In this document: positions 1 through 11,543 of the stretch, piece after piece | Numbering within the stretch: position 1 is the stretch's first letter | Layout of the letters: the number at the start of each line of letters is the position of its first letter | From: Aaosphaeria pasadenensis | Taxonomy: Eukaryota; Ascomycota; Dothideomycetes; Pleosporales | Reading direction: 5' to 3' | Assembly (NCBI GenBank): GCA_022813625.1 | Contig: JAKLMB010000002.1 | Location: forward strand, 1,488,001 to 1,552,000 | DNA length: 64,000 nucleotides | The notes under the pieces: model-generated | Told to the model about the DNA's origin: nothing | Database searches by the model: none | What the model saw: the letters and a program-made list of their open reading frames with translations, nothing else | Made by a program: the position numbers and the translations under genes

Positions 1-1522
1 CGTACAGCACTGACTTCGATGTTGCTGACAAACTCTACTTCGAAGAGCTCAGCTACGAGCGAGTTATGGACATCTACGAGCTCGAGACCGCCAGCGGAGT
101 TGTCGTGTCCGTCGGAGGTCAACTGCCCCAGAACATCGCTCTCAAGCTCCAGGAATCTGGAAAGGCCAAGGTCCTCGGAACCGATCCTCAGGATATTGAC
201 AAGGCCGAGGATCGTCACAAGTTCTCTTCCATCCTCGACTCGATTGGTGTGGACCAGCCAGCCTGGAAGGAGCTTACTTCCTACGAGGAGGCTCAGAAAT
301 TCGCTCGATCCGTTGGTTACCCAGTCCTCGTCCGACCTTCCTACGTCCTTTCTGGTGCCGCCATGACTGTCATCCGTGGCGAGGATGAACTCAAGGAGAA
401 GCTCACTGCTGCTTCTGATGTGTCGCCCGACCACCCTGTCGTCATCACCCAATACATTGAGGGTGCCCAGGAGATTGACTGCGATGGTGTTGCTTCTAAC
501 GGTAACCTGCTCGTTCACGCCGTCAGCGAGCACGTTGAGAATGCTGGTGTCCACTCTGGAGATGCCACTCTCGTTCTCCCTCCCCACTCTCTCGACGAGA
601 GCATCAAGGAGAGGGTCAAGACCATCGCTGAGAAGGTCGCTAAGGCCTGGAACATCACCGGACCCTTCAACATGCAAATTATCAAGGCAGACGATCCCGA
701 GGGAGGCGAGCCCGCGCTCAAGGTCATCGAGTGCAATCTCCGTGCCTCTCGCTCCTTCCCCTTCGTCAGCAAGGTCCTCGGAACCAACTTCATCGACGTT
801 GCTACCAAGGCTCTTGTTGGCCGCGATGTCCCCGAGCCCGTTGATCTCATGGCTGAGAAGAGGGATTACCTCGCCACCAAGGTTCCCCAGTTCTCCTGGA
901 CCAGGTTGGCTGGTGCTGATCCTTTCCTCGGTGTCGAGATGGCTTCCACTGGTGAGATGGCCTGCTTCGGCAAGGATCTCGTCGACGCATACTGGACTTC
1001 CGTCCAGTCCACCATGAACTTCCGCCTTCCCCAGCCCGGTGAGGGTCTCCTCTTCGGCGGTGACGTAAACTCCCAGGCCCTCGTACAGATCGCCAAATAC
1101 GTTCAGCCTCTCGGCTACAAGTTCTTCGCCGCCAACAAAGACATCAAGAACTTGCTCGAGAAGACCGAGGGAATCTCGGTTGATGTCATTGAGTTCCCCA
1201 AGGAAGACAAGAGGGCTCTCCGCGAAGTCTTCGAGAAGTACGACATCCGTGGATGCTTCAACTTGGCCAAGTTCAGGGCCAACGGCCTCTTGGATGAGGA
1301 CTACGTTATGCGCAGGAATGCTGTGGACTTCGGCGTCCCGCTCTTCATGGAGCCTAAGGTAAGATATCTTCCCTGCGTTGAACGATCAAAGTGCAATGAC
1401 TAATTTCTTTTTAGACCGCTGTCCTCTTCGCTCAGTGTATGAGCGAGAAGCTTCCTCTCGCCGAGGGCATCCCCAGCGAGGTCCGCTCATGGAGCGACTT
1501 CGTCGGTGGCAGGCCATTGTAA
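1..1522 (+). CDS. CPA2: Carbamoyl-phosphate synthase, arginine-specific, large subunit (5' partial)
   Basis: Only the C-terminal 487 codons are present; the gene enters from the left edge and reads from base 3. Exons are 3-1358 and 1415-1522, with a 56-bp intron (gtaaga...ttttag) between EPK and TAV. The protein is the second ATP-grasp half of the large CPSase subunit, with motifs such as SYVLSGAAM, EIDCDG and IECNLRASRSFPFVSK, followed by a short allosteric-type domain. It makes carbamoyl phosphate from glutamine-derived ammonia, bicarbonate and ATP for arginine synthesis, in complex with a glutaminase subunit encoded elsewhere. The protein stops at SDFVGGRPL and has no dihydroorotase or aspartate transcarbamylase fusion, which separates it from the pyrimidine-pathway Ura2 protein. 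It converges on SCM3. Confidence 0.95.
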
Positions 1523-2090
1523 GATATGGATCCAAGCTAAACCCGTCAACCGTCCCATTTCAGCTTCGATATCATCAGTAAGGGAAACGGATTCAGGCTA
1601 GACGTTACGGGATGATGTGAAAGCATCAAACGGTTAAACGGAATGGATAGGATTTTGTGCGTGAAGACAAAACAAATTACAAGTATACTGGGATGTGATT
1701 CGCCTGACATGAGGGAGTTCTCGGTACCTGTATATAAGTTTCACTTTTTTTTTATCATATGTCCAGTCTGGTTTCTGTGTGTGTATGTGGAGTATCTAAG
1801 AAATGCCATTTCCAAATCTTCCCTCTTCGCTGAAATGTTTCAGGCGGGGACTAGTCAAGTTTGAGTGGAAGTGGTTTCAGGGTTGGGTTTACTATGGGTT
1901 TTATATGTGTGGGTAGCGAAATGATTGTTATCACTTTTCTCCATTATATTATTCCGTGTTAGTAAGTGACGGATTTGTATCGATATTCATCAATTGAACA
2001 GTATGTATTCGCAAAATTGGGTATTTAATTTGCTATGTAATGAAGAATTGCAGCTCTACCAGGGCAACATTGGAAGAAGCAATCTCCACA
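1523..2090. other. Intergenic, convergent 3' ends of CPA2 and SCM3
   Basis: This stretch lies between two stop codons facing each other. It is T-rich on the plus strand and should hold both 3' untranslated regions. I see no further gene. Confidence 0.6.
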
Positions 2091-4277
2091 TCATGCTAGT
2101 TCGTCCTGATCGTCTGTTTCCTCTTGAAATTTCCTTTTCTGTGAGATTTGGAAGCTACGCTGGGGCCGTACGCCAGATCTCCGCCCGGCCTTTGCCCATG
2201 ACTGCCGGATCTTGAGTCTTTCGGCAGTCCCCAACTTCGCTGACGACTTCTTCTCTGATGACTTACGCACAGATTGGGGTGCAGATTTCGGTGTACTGAA
2301 GAAATGTCCAGCGAAGAAGGAAGATGGCCCGGGCGATAGGGGTTCGCGTTTGACGATCGGAGTGTGAGGTGCATCTAGTTCGTCTGGTTTGTCTGTTTCG
2401 AGAGGAAGTAGTTCTAGGCCGGTGAGGTTGTTTCGGGCTTGATCTACGTCTCTGCAGCATTCACTGTGCTTCTTTTTGTGCCTCTGCAACATGATCAGGC
2501 TTCGGAAGGATTTCCCGCAACCTTCGCATGCGTTTGATCGTATAGGCGAAGATTCGACCTCGTGATGATCAAGGTCGTCCATAGCAACCGGTGTTCCGTC
2601 ATTGGGTGGCTGGACACCGTCGTCCAATACCACTTCCGATGGGAGTCGTTGATCTGTAGCCATATCGTCGGCGGCCAAGTCGTCCTTGCCATTTGGATCT
2701 ATCAGGGCTTCATTAAGGATTTGAGCTTGCGCCTCGAACGCAATAATAGACGACGTTGTTTCATCATGATCATCGTTCATCAACGCTTCCAACTCAATGG
2801 AAGGAAGTACAATCTCATCAGGGGCCAATTCGATGTCTTCAATCTCGAAGCTCTCCGGTGGTGGGCTGTTGTTCGCTAATGATAGCAATTCCAAGTCCTC
2901 TTGATCCATGGCTTCATCGTCCAGGGTCGCGTGTCTACTGGTATCCCCTTCGCCAGAGTGTATGGCGCTGTGTATGTGGACTTCAGCCTGTTGGACAGAA
3001 TTTGGCGTAAGAAGTTGGTGTTGCTTCACATTAAGTTGCGGTAGTTGATCATCCAATTCATCTACCGGCTCTTGGACCAAATGGGAAACCATAGCATCAT
3101 CCCATGCATTCGAAGAGGTCGTAGGTTTCTTGTGTTTGATAAATTTGTAGTAATGTTGTTGGATATACCAGAGGGGGAGGCATTGAAATGAAGGTCGCCC
3201 CATCTGGATCCGAGCCCAAGATTGATTGAGCTCCTTTTGCCTAGCGATATATCCGTCATCGGCGTCGGTAAACTTATACAAGCGATAATTCCCTTTCTTA
3301 GCCTGCTTTGGGGTACGATCAAGGTCTTTTAAATTGGTCTCCACGGGTGTGGTTGATTGTTCGCTCTCATCTCCTCTGGCCTCCACCATGTTGACTTTAT
3401 CCTTGGATGAATCATAGACTTCTACGGGCGGGTGCAACCGGCGCTTTAGTGTTCCAGTCTGTGTGGTCCTAGAGAATCCCTCTCGTCGTTTACGAGTCTC
3501 TGTAACAGCAATGATCGGGCTGGACCTGGGCAGCTCACGGTGCGGCGCCCGGTTTGGAAGGGATGGAAACCACCAAGTGGGCTCAGTAGCAGGCGCTACA
3601 GTAGATTGAACGGCTGCCGAAGCGGTAGCGGTAGGGTCTTTAAAGTAGTTGGAAAGGGCGTGGGATGTGTATTGCGAAACGGCCTGTGAAATTACTTGGT
3701 TGAGGCCTGCGAGAAAGGTATTTTGGGCATTTTGAATCAAGGGTGTTTGTGGAAATTGAGCGAACGGTAGGGCTTGAAAAGGATTGACCGAGGCCGGTAT
3801 CTGCGTGGATTGATTCGATATCGACGGTGTTGTACTTTCCATGATTCGAGCCGAAGTATCTGTCTCTGTGGGATCTGTTTCCGCAACTTCATGGCTTTCG
3901 TTCTCTTTGCGAGCGTTGTTGGCTTTTGGGGACTTCGCAGATATCGGGGGTGCCAATTCATCCTCAGAATCCTCAGTGATGCTCTCCCCCTGTTCGGAAT
4001 CTCCAGGGAGTAGGTCATCCAGAAATTGCGCCGCTCTCCAACCTTTCGCATTGTTCTCCAAACTCCGAAGATGCCCCCTATCCACAACAATCGTGCCTGT
4101 TTGCATGTCTATCTCATCACTCATAGACTCGGGCATGTTCTCATATTTCGCAAAAATGCTCTCAAACTGGCTCTTGAGCCTCGCCTCGGCTTTGCGCTTC
4201 TCGCGGACATAGTCAGGGTTACTCTCGTCGACTTCGAGGGAACTGTGGCGGCGCAAACGTTTCGCAAGAGGCTCCAT
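2091..4277 (-). CDS. SCM3: Scm3/HJURP-like CENP-A histone chaperone with C2H2 zinc finger
   Basis: This is a single-exon gene of 728 codons. Residues about 33-75 match the Scm3 domain: an amphipathic helix (LKSQFESIFAKYE), then DEIDMQTGTIVVDRGHLRSL. This domain binds the centromeric histone H3 variant and deposits it at centromeres. Near residues 350-390 is a basic, aromatic-rich Myb-like stretch (DDGYIARQKELNQSWARIQ). Residues 584-604 form a canonical C2H2 finger (C-x2-C-x12-H-x3-H). Long acidic, low-complexity linkers separate the parts, and the C-terminus is basic. Filamentous-fungal Scm3 proteins are known to carry extra DNA-binding domains, so this architecture fits. It is divergent from ATG6, with 347 bp between the two start codons. 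Confidence 0.88.
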   Translation of the reverse strand: MEPLAKRLRRHSSLEVDESNPDYVREKRKAEARLKSQFESIFAKYENMPESMSDEIDMQTGTIVVDRGHLRSLENNAKGWRAAQFLDDLLPGDSEQGESITEDSEDELAPPISAKSPKANNARKENESHEVAETDPTETDTSARIMESTTPSISNQSTQIPASVNPFQALPFAQFPQTPLIQNAQNTFLAGLNQVISQAVSQYTSHALSNYFKDPTATASAAVQSTVAPATEPTWWFPSLPNRAPHRELPRSSPIIAVTETRKRREGFSRTTQTGTLKRRLHPPVEVYDSSKDKVNMVEARGDESEQSTTPVETNLKDLDRTPKQAKKGNYRLYKFTDADDGYIARQKELNQSWARIQMGRPSFQCLPLWYIQQHYYKFIKHKKPTTSSNAWDDAMVSHLVQEPVDELDDQLPQLNVKQHQLLTPNSVQQAEVHIHSAIHSGEGDTSRHATLDDEAMDQEDLELLSLANNSPPPESFEIEDIELAPDEIVLPSIELEALMNDDHDETTSSIIAFEAQAQILNEALIDPNGKDDLAADDMATDQRLPSEVVLDDGVQPPNDGTPVAMDDLDHHEVESSPIRSNACEGCGKSFRSLIMLQRHKKKHSECCRDVDQARNNLTGLELLPLETDKPDELDAPHTPIVKREPLSPGPSSFFAGHFFSTPKSAPQSVRKSSEKKSSAKLGTAERLKIRQSWAKAGRRSGVRPQRSFQISQKRKFQEETDDQDELA

Positions 4278-4624
4278 ACTGGGAGGAAGCCCAGAGGTCG
4301 GGCAAGAGGAGTCGTCGGGTAGATGCGATGTGGTGTGGTTCGCAATGGTGGAGGGGTTGTTTCTCAGAGCAGTTCAGAATAATAATATCAATTAGACGCG
4401 AAAGAGGTTGGGACGCGACTTGGGTGCAGCTTCCCCGCGACACCTCCGAACCACGAGCATCAACCCGGTCATGCTTGTTGCATGCATGTGGTCCGTGCGC
4501 TTCCCCAAACCTACTACCTGAATGTCATAGCTGGATACTGTCAAGGCACGTTCACTGAATAACTCGCCGTACTGCAGCACAGTTTCCTTCACTGTTGGAA
4601 TGAAGACATTCAGTATCATACATC
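4278..4624. promoter_or_regulatory. Divergent promoter region between SCM3 and ATG6
   Basis: This 347-bp interval separates two start codons on opposite strands and must hold both promoters and 5' leaders. I recognise no specific binding site. Confidence 0.6.
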
Positions 4625-6256
4625 ATGGCTAACGATAAAACAACAGCATCAAAGCTGTTTTGCCAGAAATGCCGCGTCCCTATCGACATCGATGCCTCCG
4701 TTGACCAGCTCAACCCCGCCGCATTCAAGCTCCTTACAGGTATATATAACTCATTTGTGTAACTTATACTGCTCATTCTAACTTATATAGACTCTACCGT
4801 ACCTGGCCAGCAGCAGTCTGCTTCCAGCTCCACTCGCCAGTCACGCCCGACCTACCCCTCCGCTCGCCATCAAACCTACGATGCTGCCATACAGAATGCA
4901 AGAAATCCAACCTTCAAACGCAATGTTCCCTCTCCACGGTTCAGTCAACATGGAGGACACAACCCTGCAATGTCCTTCGTCAATGTGCATATGTCTGAGT
5001 CAATGCTGGATACGCCGCCGCCCTCAACAGGAAGTGTCCGCAGTCCCGAACGCCAGCCTGTGCCGGAGGAGGGAGAGTTAAACGGAACGGAAACCACAAG
5101 ACGTGCCAGTGCAATAGGGACTTCAGGGGCTTCATCAGCAGGAAAGATGTCTGACGGAATGGAAACGACCAACCGCATGTTCGAAATCCTCTCCGCTCGC
5201 TCCGATATCGATCATCCGATCTGCGTGGAGTGTACAGAATTACTTGTGGACGGCTTGCAGAAACGTCTCACTGTTGCTACCCGTGAGCGTGACGCATATG
5301 TGGATTACTTGCGTCGTGCAAATACCGACGTACCCAGTGCAGAAGAGATCAAGACAGCAGAAGCCCAGCTGAAAGCGGCGAAAAAGAGCGAGGTGGAAGC
5401 GATTGCCAATCTTGAAAAGATGGAAGCCGAAAAGGCGGAGCTGGATTCCCAGATGGCTGCCTTAGAGGCAGAAGCACGAGAACTTGACAAAGAGGAAGCT
5501 CTCTTCTGGCGGAACAGGAACAAGTTCGCTACGGAGCTATCTAGCTTTCAAAACGAACGTGATGCGCTGACGACGAAGCACGCTCACGATGCACAAATAC
5601 TAACACAGCTCCAACGACGAAGCGTATACAATGATACCTTCAACATCACCCATGACAATCACTTCGCCACGATCAACGGACTACGTCTCGGTCGTTTGCC
5701 ATCACCATACGTCGACTGGCCGGAGATCAACGCAGCATGGGGCCAAACTTGTCTCCTAGTTGCGACGCTTGCCGATCGCCTGGGCTTCAAATTCGAAGGC
5801 TACGAGCTCTGTCCCATGGGCTCCAACTCGACCATCCTAAAGCTCGAAACTAAAGGCACGAACAACGACCGCGGCGGTGCCGCCTCCACGCAAACCGGCG
5901 CAGCCGTCACCCGACAAAGACTCGAGCTCTACTCCTCAGGCGACTTCCCCATCAACTTCGGATTCCTCCACCGAAAGTTCGACACAGCCATGGTCGCATT
6001 CCTCGAATGCCTCCGCCAGCTGGGCGAGTTCGTAGAGAACTCCCCGGCCCCCGCTGCGCACGGCAGCCCCGGCCTGGGCGCCATCAAGATGCCGTACGAG
6101 ATCAAGAAGGATAAAATCCACGACCAGAGCATCAAGCTGGCGATGAACAAGGAGGAGCTGTGGACCCGCGCCTGCAAGTACACACTCACGTGCTGCAAGT
6201 GCCTGCTCGCGTACGCCAACAACGTAGAGAGTCTAAAGGTCCAGCGGTCAAGATAG
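4625..6256 (+). CDS. ATG6: Beclin 1 / Atg6 (Vps30) autophagy protein
   Basis: Exons are 4625-4739 and 4791-6256 (526 aa); a 51-bp intron (gtatat...atatag) splits codon 39. The N-terminus has a CxxC zinc-knuckle-like pair (C13, C16 in FCQKCRVPI). A long coiled coil follows, rich in Glu, Ala and Lys, spanning DNA about 5260-5600. The C-terminal evolutionarily conserved domain starts at YNDTFNITHDNHFATINGLR and continues through PSPYVDWPEINAAWGQ to FEGYELCPMGSNS. Beclin 1 is a subunit of class III phosphatidylinositol 3-kinase complexes (with Vps34 and Vps15) that act in autophagosome formation and vacuolar sorting. The ATG at 4625 was chosen because it precedes the conserved CxxC segment and the exon phases match. 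Confidence 0.95.
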
Positions 6257-9200
6257 GATAGACTGCATTCGGCTCATGACCGGCGTGGGAGATTGGATAT
6301 CGAGGATATCGAAGATATTTAGGGGATACGAGAGAGCCATCTACGCCGCCACGCATGCAACATTTATTCACTCCCCCAATCTTCCAAACGGAGTTTTGGA
6401 TTCCTTAAGATACCCCTACTAGTATTATTACACACATCTTTTCAAGAGTGAATATTCTGCAACGCTGCAACCAACCCGATATCTTATATTGGCTTGTGTA
6501 ATGTGCCTCCCGTGATTTGTTCCCGCGTCTAGCCCGGTAACGATCCGACCGTGAGACGTTGGACACTGTGAGCATTAGATGTCTAGGTCCACGGGATATA
6601 GTTGTCACACGTCTACATGTCTAAATGATAGCGGCGGTTGCATATCTTTCGTGTAATGGAAAGATATGCTTCCGTCGCGGGTAGGTTGTGATACTTTGTT
6701 TGATAAGGAGTTGTTCAGGTGTAGATGTAGTAAATTAGGCAATTGGGGAATACGTTGCAGGAAAGGTTGTGTGTATAACGCTACTCGTCAATTGGTGCTA
6801 CTTGGATATCTTATCTTTTTGGTATTATGGTGGAGTTTGATACGTTCTCCACGACTTCACTCTTGTGAATTTACTTCCTTAAACGAGTTCTACACCTACA
6901 ATCGAATTTTTTTTTTGGACGTTACCTCAAGAGCTAGCGGTGTGCACACATACCACCGCAACGAATAGTACGCAACCAATTTGTACAGCTGTTGAGCATC
7001 CAAGTCGAAAAAAGAAGGTGGTTCTCTCTGTGGTGTTGCATCTCAACTAACTTCGGTGCGTACCTAACTCGAACCCTACGGTCTAGACAAAAACCTCCTC
7101 GCGGAATCGGGTCCGCCCGAACGTCTAAACGTGCCCGCAGTCCTAGGTACGGTACGTCGTATTATTTCTCCCTTCCTCGCTTCCTTTTCGAGGGAGAAGT
7201 ATAATTGCGATCGGATTCGGTTTGTCATAATCGAATCTCCCCCCCGTTGGTCCCGTGAGGTTCTTTGAAATTGCTGCTAAAGTCCGAAAATTTAGAAGCG
7301 ATGCTACAGTACCTAGGTGGTTTAGCTCACGATTTTTCTTCTTAGGCAACGTTTGGTTTAATAATAGGATCGCGTTTGCGTGCAGTAAGGAAAAAAAAGG
7401 TACAGTAGTTGGAAGGGGAATGCTACTAAGATGATGGCATGGGTGGGTAGTGGTTGGTGTTACGTGTACTTCCGTCGGAAGCGGCTTGAAAAAATTTGTG
7501 AACGATGGACGAAACCAATGATGGGTAAGGCGAGAGGAACACGACGGTACGAATGGAAAGATTATTTGTGTTCATTCACGACAATGACACAAGTTCTCGC
7601 AATTGCGTTGTGTCCATTTCTCGGAGGAAATGGTTATGACTGCGTTTCGCCCGTCGCTCGGTTCTAGCACGGCTGAGGAGTGCTCATGGGACTGACTCCG
7701 TGAAAGCCGGCGGATGAGTCGGACGTGGAAGGCAAAGCACACCTTAGCCAAGATCTCACGATACTCGGTGACTGCGGAGGCGAAGCTGAATAGAGCATGT
7801 CACCACCAGTAGCTGGTCCTCTCCTGGTGTTGTTGGCCAGTGCATCAAAAGCAGACGACGTGGTCATATGGTGATGGACTCGTGACTTATGAAAAGTAAG
7901 CCAAGGTTAGTTGACGTTGGCGTTGCTGGACTGGTACGAAATATGTTGAAGCGAGAATAGCCGGGGAAGGAGACCAAGTGGCCAGCCAGCCAGGGGTGGC
8001 TCAGCTCAGCGAAAAAAGGTACGTGCCATGCCGAGTGACCTTGATCTCTGAAGTTCGGTGCCCCGTAGCTCGACTAGGTACTTTTTCACCAATTTGGCCT
8101 GTTATTGTTTGTGACTGGCTCTGCTCGTACTCCAGCGAAGGAAAAAGAAAAAGGCGGCTCCGACATTTCCTACCGGCTTGGGCGTGAGTTGCAGGATTAG
8201 TCCGCAAAGGGATTAGCGGGAGCCGTACTAGATGCGGACCATCTGAACGGGTTCGTGATCCCCCCGATCTTTGCGGGGTAGGGCCCTTTTTTCTTAGGTC
8301 ATGGAAACCAAGGGCAAGCAATGTGCACGCAGCACTCAGCACTCAGCACTGTGCAAGGTGGAAGCAGCTCTGATGTGCACCGGACCCCAAATACAGATCC
8401 TGCCCATCAGGTACCCTTCCAAGCATCCCGAGAGGCCAACTGAATCATGATTGGATCCCGGAGTTCTGCAGGGCCACATTGCTCAATATGGTGCGATGTG
8501 CTGCTGTGTTTGCCATGCGGGCAATCAATCAATCGATCAATCAGCACTCATCATCTCTCAGGCTGCAACCTGCTCTTTTCTCGAAGCCCAGTTCGCCGCT
8601 CGAGAGGCCAATGCCAGAACAACTATGTCGTAATGTAATATCGGCACAGGGGAATAGGCGTAGGTCATTTGCATGGCGGCTCCTGCTTCATCGAGAAACG
8701 TGGACCAGACCAGTACGGCGCGACTCTCCTCGCGCATGGGCTAAAGTAGTTCCCGCGATGCATCGCATAAAGACTGGCGTGTAGAAGCGTTTAGAGAAGT
8801 CGCTTTTGTTTGTTGTTGCATCTTACATGGCGGGGAAGAAGTTTCAAAACGTAACAGAATAGCTGACCATCCCAGTCTCATGCAGATGGTTAACAACGCC
8901 CGCTTGCGGAGAAGGACTGCGGAGAAGGGGACTACGGGAATGGACTTTTGCTTTAGGCATGTCTCTGCTGAGTCGTTGGCAGCATTGATGCTGCTTGTGC
9001 TCGCAACGCCAATAATGGGGGTTTGTCACGCAACGGTGGTAGTCGATGATGAAATCAAGACCGGAACCATCAATTCGGGTCCAGGACCGCAGAGAGTCGG
9101 GACTGCTCCCGGACTCGTGCCCTATCGAATTGTAAGTATCACAAAAGTCATTATCGTATACAGGTGCATAGTATACTTGTGTACTCAAGGAGCAACAGCA

Positions 9201-11543
9201 CATGAAGCACACAATTTATATCCATCTTTCAATGCTCGTATGGGATGGCATAAAGGAGGCAGCTCTCCGTAGTACGTAATATCCCCGCAGCCAAAGATCG
9301 GTCAGGAAACGAGTGCCAGACAAAATATATCCTTCGCCATGTCGCTGCTGGGATGGGTAAGGGTTGCGCAGGCGTAAAGGCGTGAGGGGTTGTAAGGTAA
9401 TGATGGCGACGACTCGCGCCATCGTACCAGTCTCACGATGCTCAATTTCCGAAGACCAGGCGCATATGGTGAGACCCCGACGTGAGAAGCAAGCGTGCCA
9501 ATGCCACGGGCACCACAAGACAAAGAGTGATGGCGATTATGATGACGATGACGTTGAAGATGATGGAAGAATTGCGATTCTCCTACAGTTGATGTTGCAC
9601 AATTCCAATCGTGGCATGCGTGAGAAGTGCGTGCGAAAGTTGTTGGTGGTAGAATTATCCTGAGCAGTGCACATATCTGGGGTAAGCCACATGGAGATTG
9701 GTTCATTTAGGACTGTCCGGATCAGACGAGGCATGGCAAGACGAGACACAACGAAGACAAGAGGTTTAGAGACTATGGTGGTTGGTGCGCGTGGTGTGGG
9801 TGGAAATTGATGTGAGAGATGAGGAAGATGATGGAGCATCTTCGCAATCCGGGACGAGCAAGGAACGAATCCAATTCAAGCCAAGCCAACACGACACGCC
9901 AGCCAGTCAGTCCAAGAAGGCAAGCACTATTGGATGCCGCGGACAAGCAACAGCGGTCACGGTGGACGAGAGGAGGATAGAATGGAGTAATGGATGGCCA
10001 TGGTCATGGCCAGGTGGTGAGGTGGTAGGTGGTGAATTGGATTGGCATTGACACTGGCACTGGCACTGGCAGGCAGACTTTTCCCTGTGAGCTGCAAGTC
10101 AGCTAATAACGACAGCCCCAGTAGTACGATTAGTAGCCCCCCAGTCCAGTCAAGTTCGGTAAGGGGAACAAGAAGAGAAAAGTAAGAGGCACAGTACTCT
10201 ACTCCGTAGTAGAGGGTGAAAGGGTAAAAACGATGGACCAGTGGGCTGGAAGGAGATGGAGCACGAGGGACAAGGAAGGGTCGTAGGAAGCAGCATCAAG
10301 GAGGAGTTTGGAGTGTTGGAGAGGAGAAAGGAGGAATCGATGTGTCAAAAACAGCTTTCCATTACCCTCAAAGAATTGAAGAAATGTACCATGTGACCCG
10401 TCTGGCTTTGACACCAAGTCAGACGGCGTTTAGGCATTGGATGGTCTGGGTGGACTGTCACGCCTGTGCAAGGACTGCAAGGACTGCAAGGACTCTGGCT
10501 AGGGGACTGCTCGGCCATGGCTCGCCTCGGGTGTCTTCCCGCCGCAGCTTGGCACACGTATTTCCCGACATAACCTTCTTTTCCCTTTTCCACTATTATT
10601 AACTATTCCATTAACTACAGTAACTAACACGGTTGATTGACTCTTACTCTGTACTGTGTAGTACTTTTTTTCCAACTAATTCGGTATTCTCTTCCCTCTC
10701 TCACTCAACATTCGCCTTACAATTCAAATCGTGATTGTCCAAGTGACCTTACTTCCCGGACTCGGATCGTACCATACCATACCTAAACCAGTACCTTTGA
10801 TTCATTATTACCATAATACTCAATACTCGTAGTCCCAATTCCCATTACTATTACTTCATCCCGGTCCATACAGGTACCCGGATGTACAACAGCCACTTCC
10901 ACAACCTCGCTGTAACGTAACTCGCCATCCTCCTTCCATCACCATCAGCATGACCATTTTTTGCACATTTTTAGTCCATGCTTCTCTCTCTAGGTACCTC
11001 GTAGTTCTCCACCGGGCTCCGCTCTCTAGCACCTGGACCATCCTCTCGTCTCGCATCTCCGTTAGAACATTGCTTGGGTTCTGGGGAAATGACCGATCTA
11101 GTTCCATCGTATCATTTTGGGATCCGCCTTTGTTTGCAAATTTTGGTGAAGAAGTGGAGAAGGGTGCCTTCCTCATTTAGATATATATCTTCCACACACT
11201 CTCTCACTCTCTCACTCACCCACACACATCCCAATATATATATATCCATTCACTCCCCCTTCCCTACTCCTCTGACCTCATCACCCATTCCAAGACCTTG
11301 ACGACTTTGACTCACCCCATATCGCCACCGACCCATACATATCACTCCAGTCCTACCACACACATCCACGTTCACCTCGACAACACCTTGACTCTTCACA
11401 CCATCACCGTCACCATCACCAACATTCACTCCACGATTCGTCATACACCTCGACGGAGCTCATCGCTCCACCTCCTACAACCCAATTGACACCATCTACT
11501 ACATCAACTCAACCCCACCTTCTAACCCTCAGCTATCAATTCA
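6257..11543. other. 5.3-kb gene-poor region upstream of the F-box gene
   Basis: No open frame in this stretch shows family motifs or convincing codon bias. The first part (6.3-8.4 kb) is AT-rich unique sequence with several homopolymer runs. Between about 9.5 and 10.5 kb there are imperfect GA-, CACTGG- and AAGGACTGC-type repeats. From about 11.18 kb the plus strand is strongly pyrimidine-rich (runs of CACACTCTCTCACTC type, then TATATATA) up to the F-box ATG, which suggests a long 5' leader or promoter. A promoter-distal regulatory region or a non-coding transcript is possible, but nothing here proves either. Confidence 0.5.
8328..8350. repeat. Short tandem repeat, CAGCACT units
   Basis: Three consecutive CAGCACT-type units lie inside the gene-poor region. 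They look like an ordinary minisatellite remnant. Confidence 0.6.

Noticed and set aside
8880..9132. Plus-strand frame ending at a good gtaagt donor
   Set aside because: A single hydrophobic stretch and one donor are not enough; no following exon could be joined with confidence.
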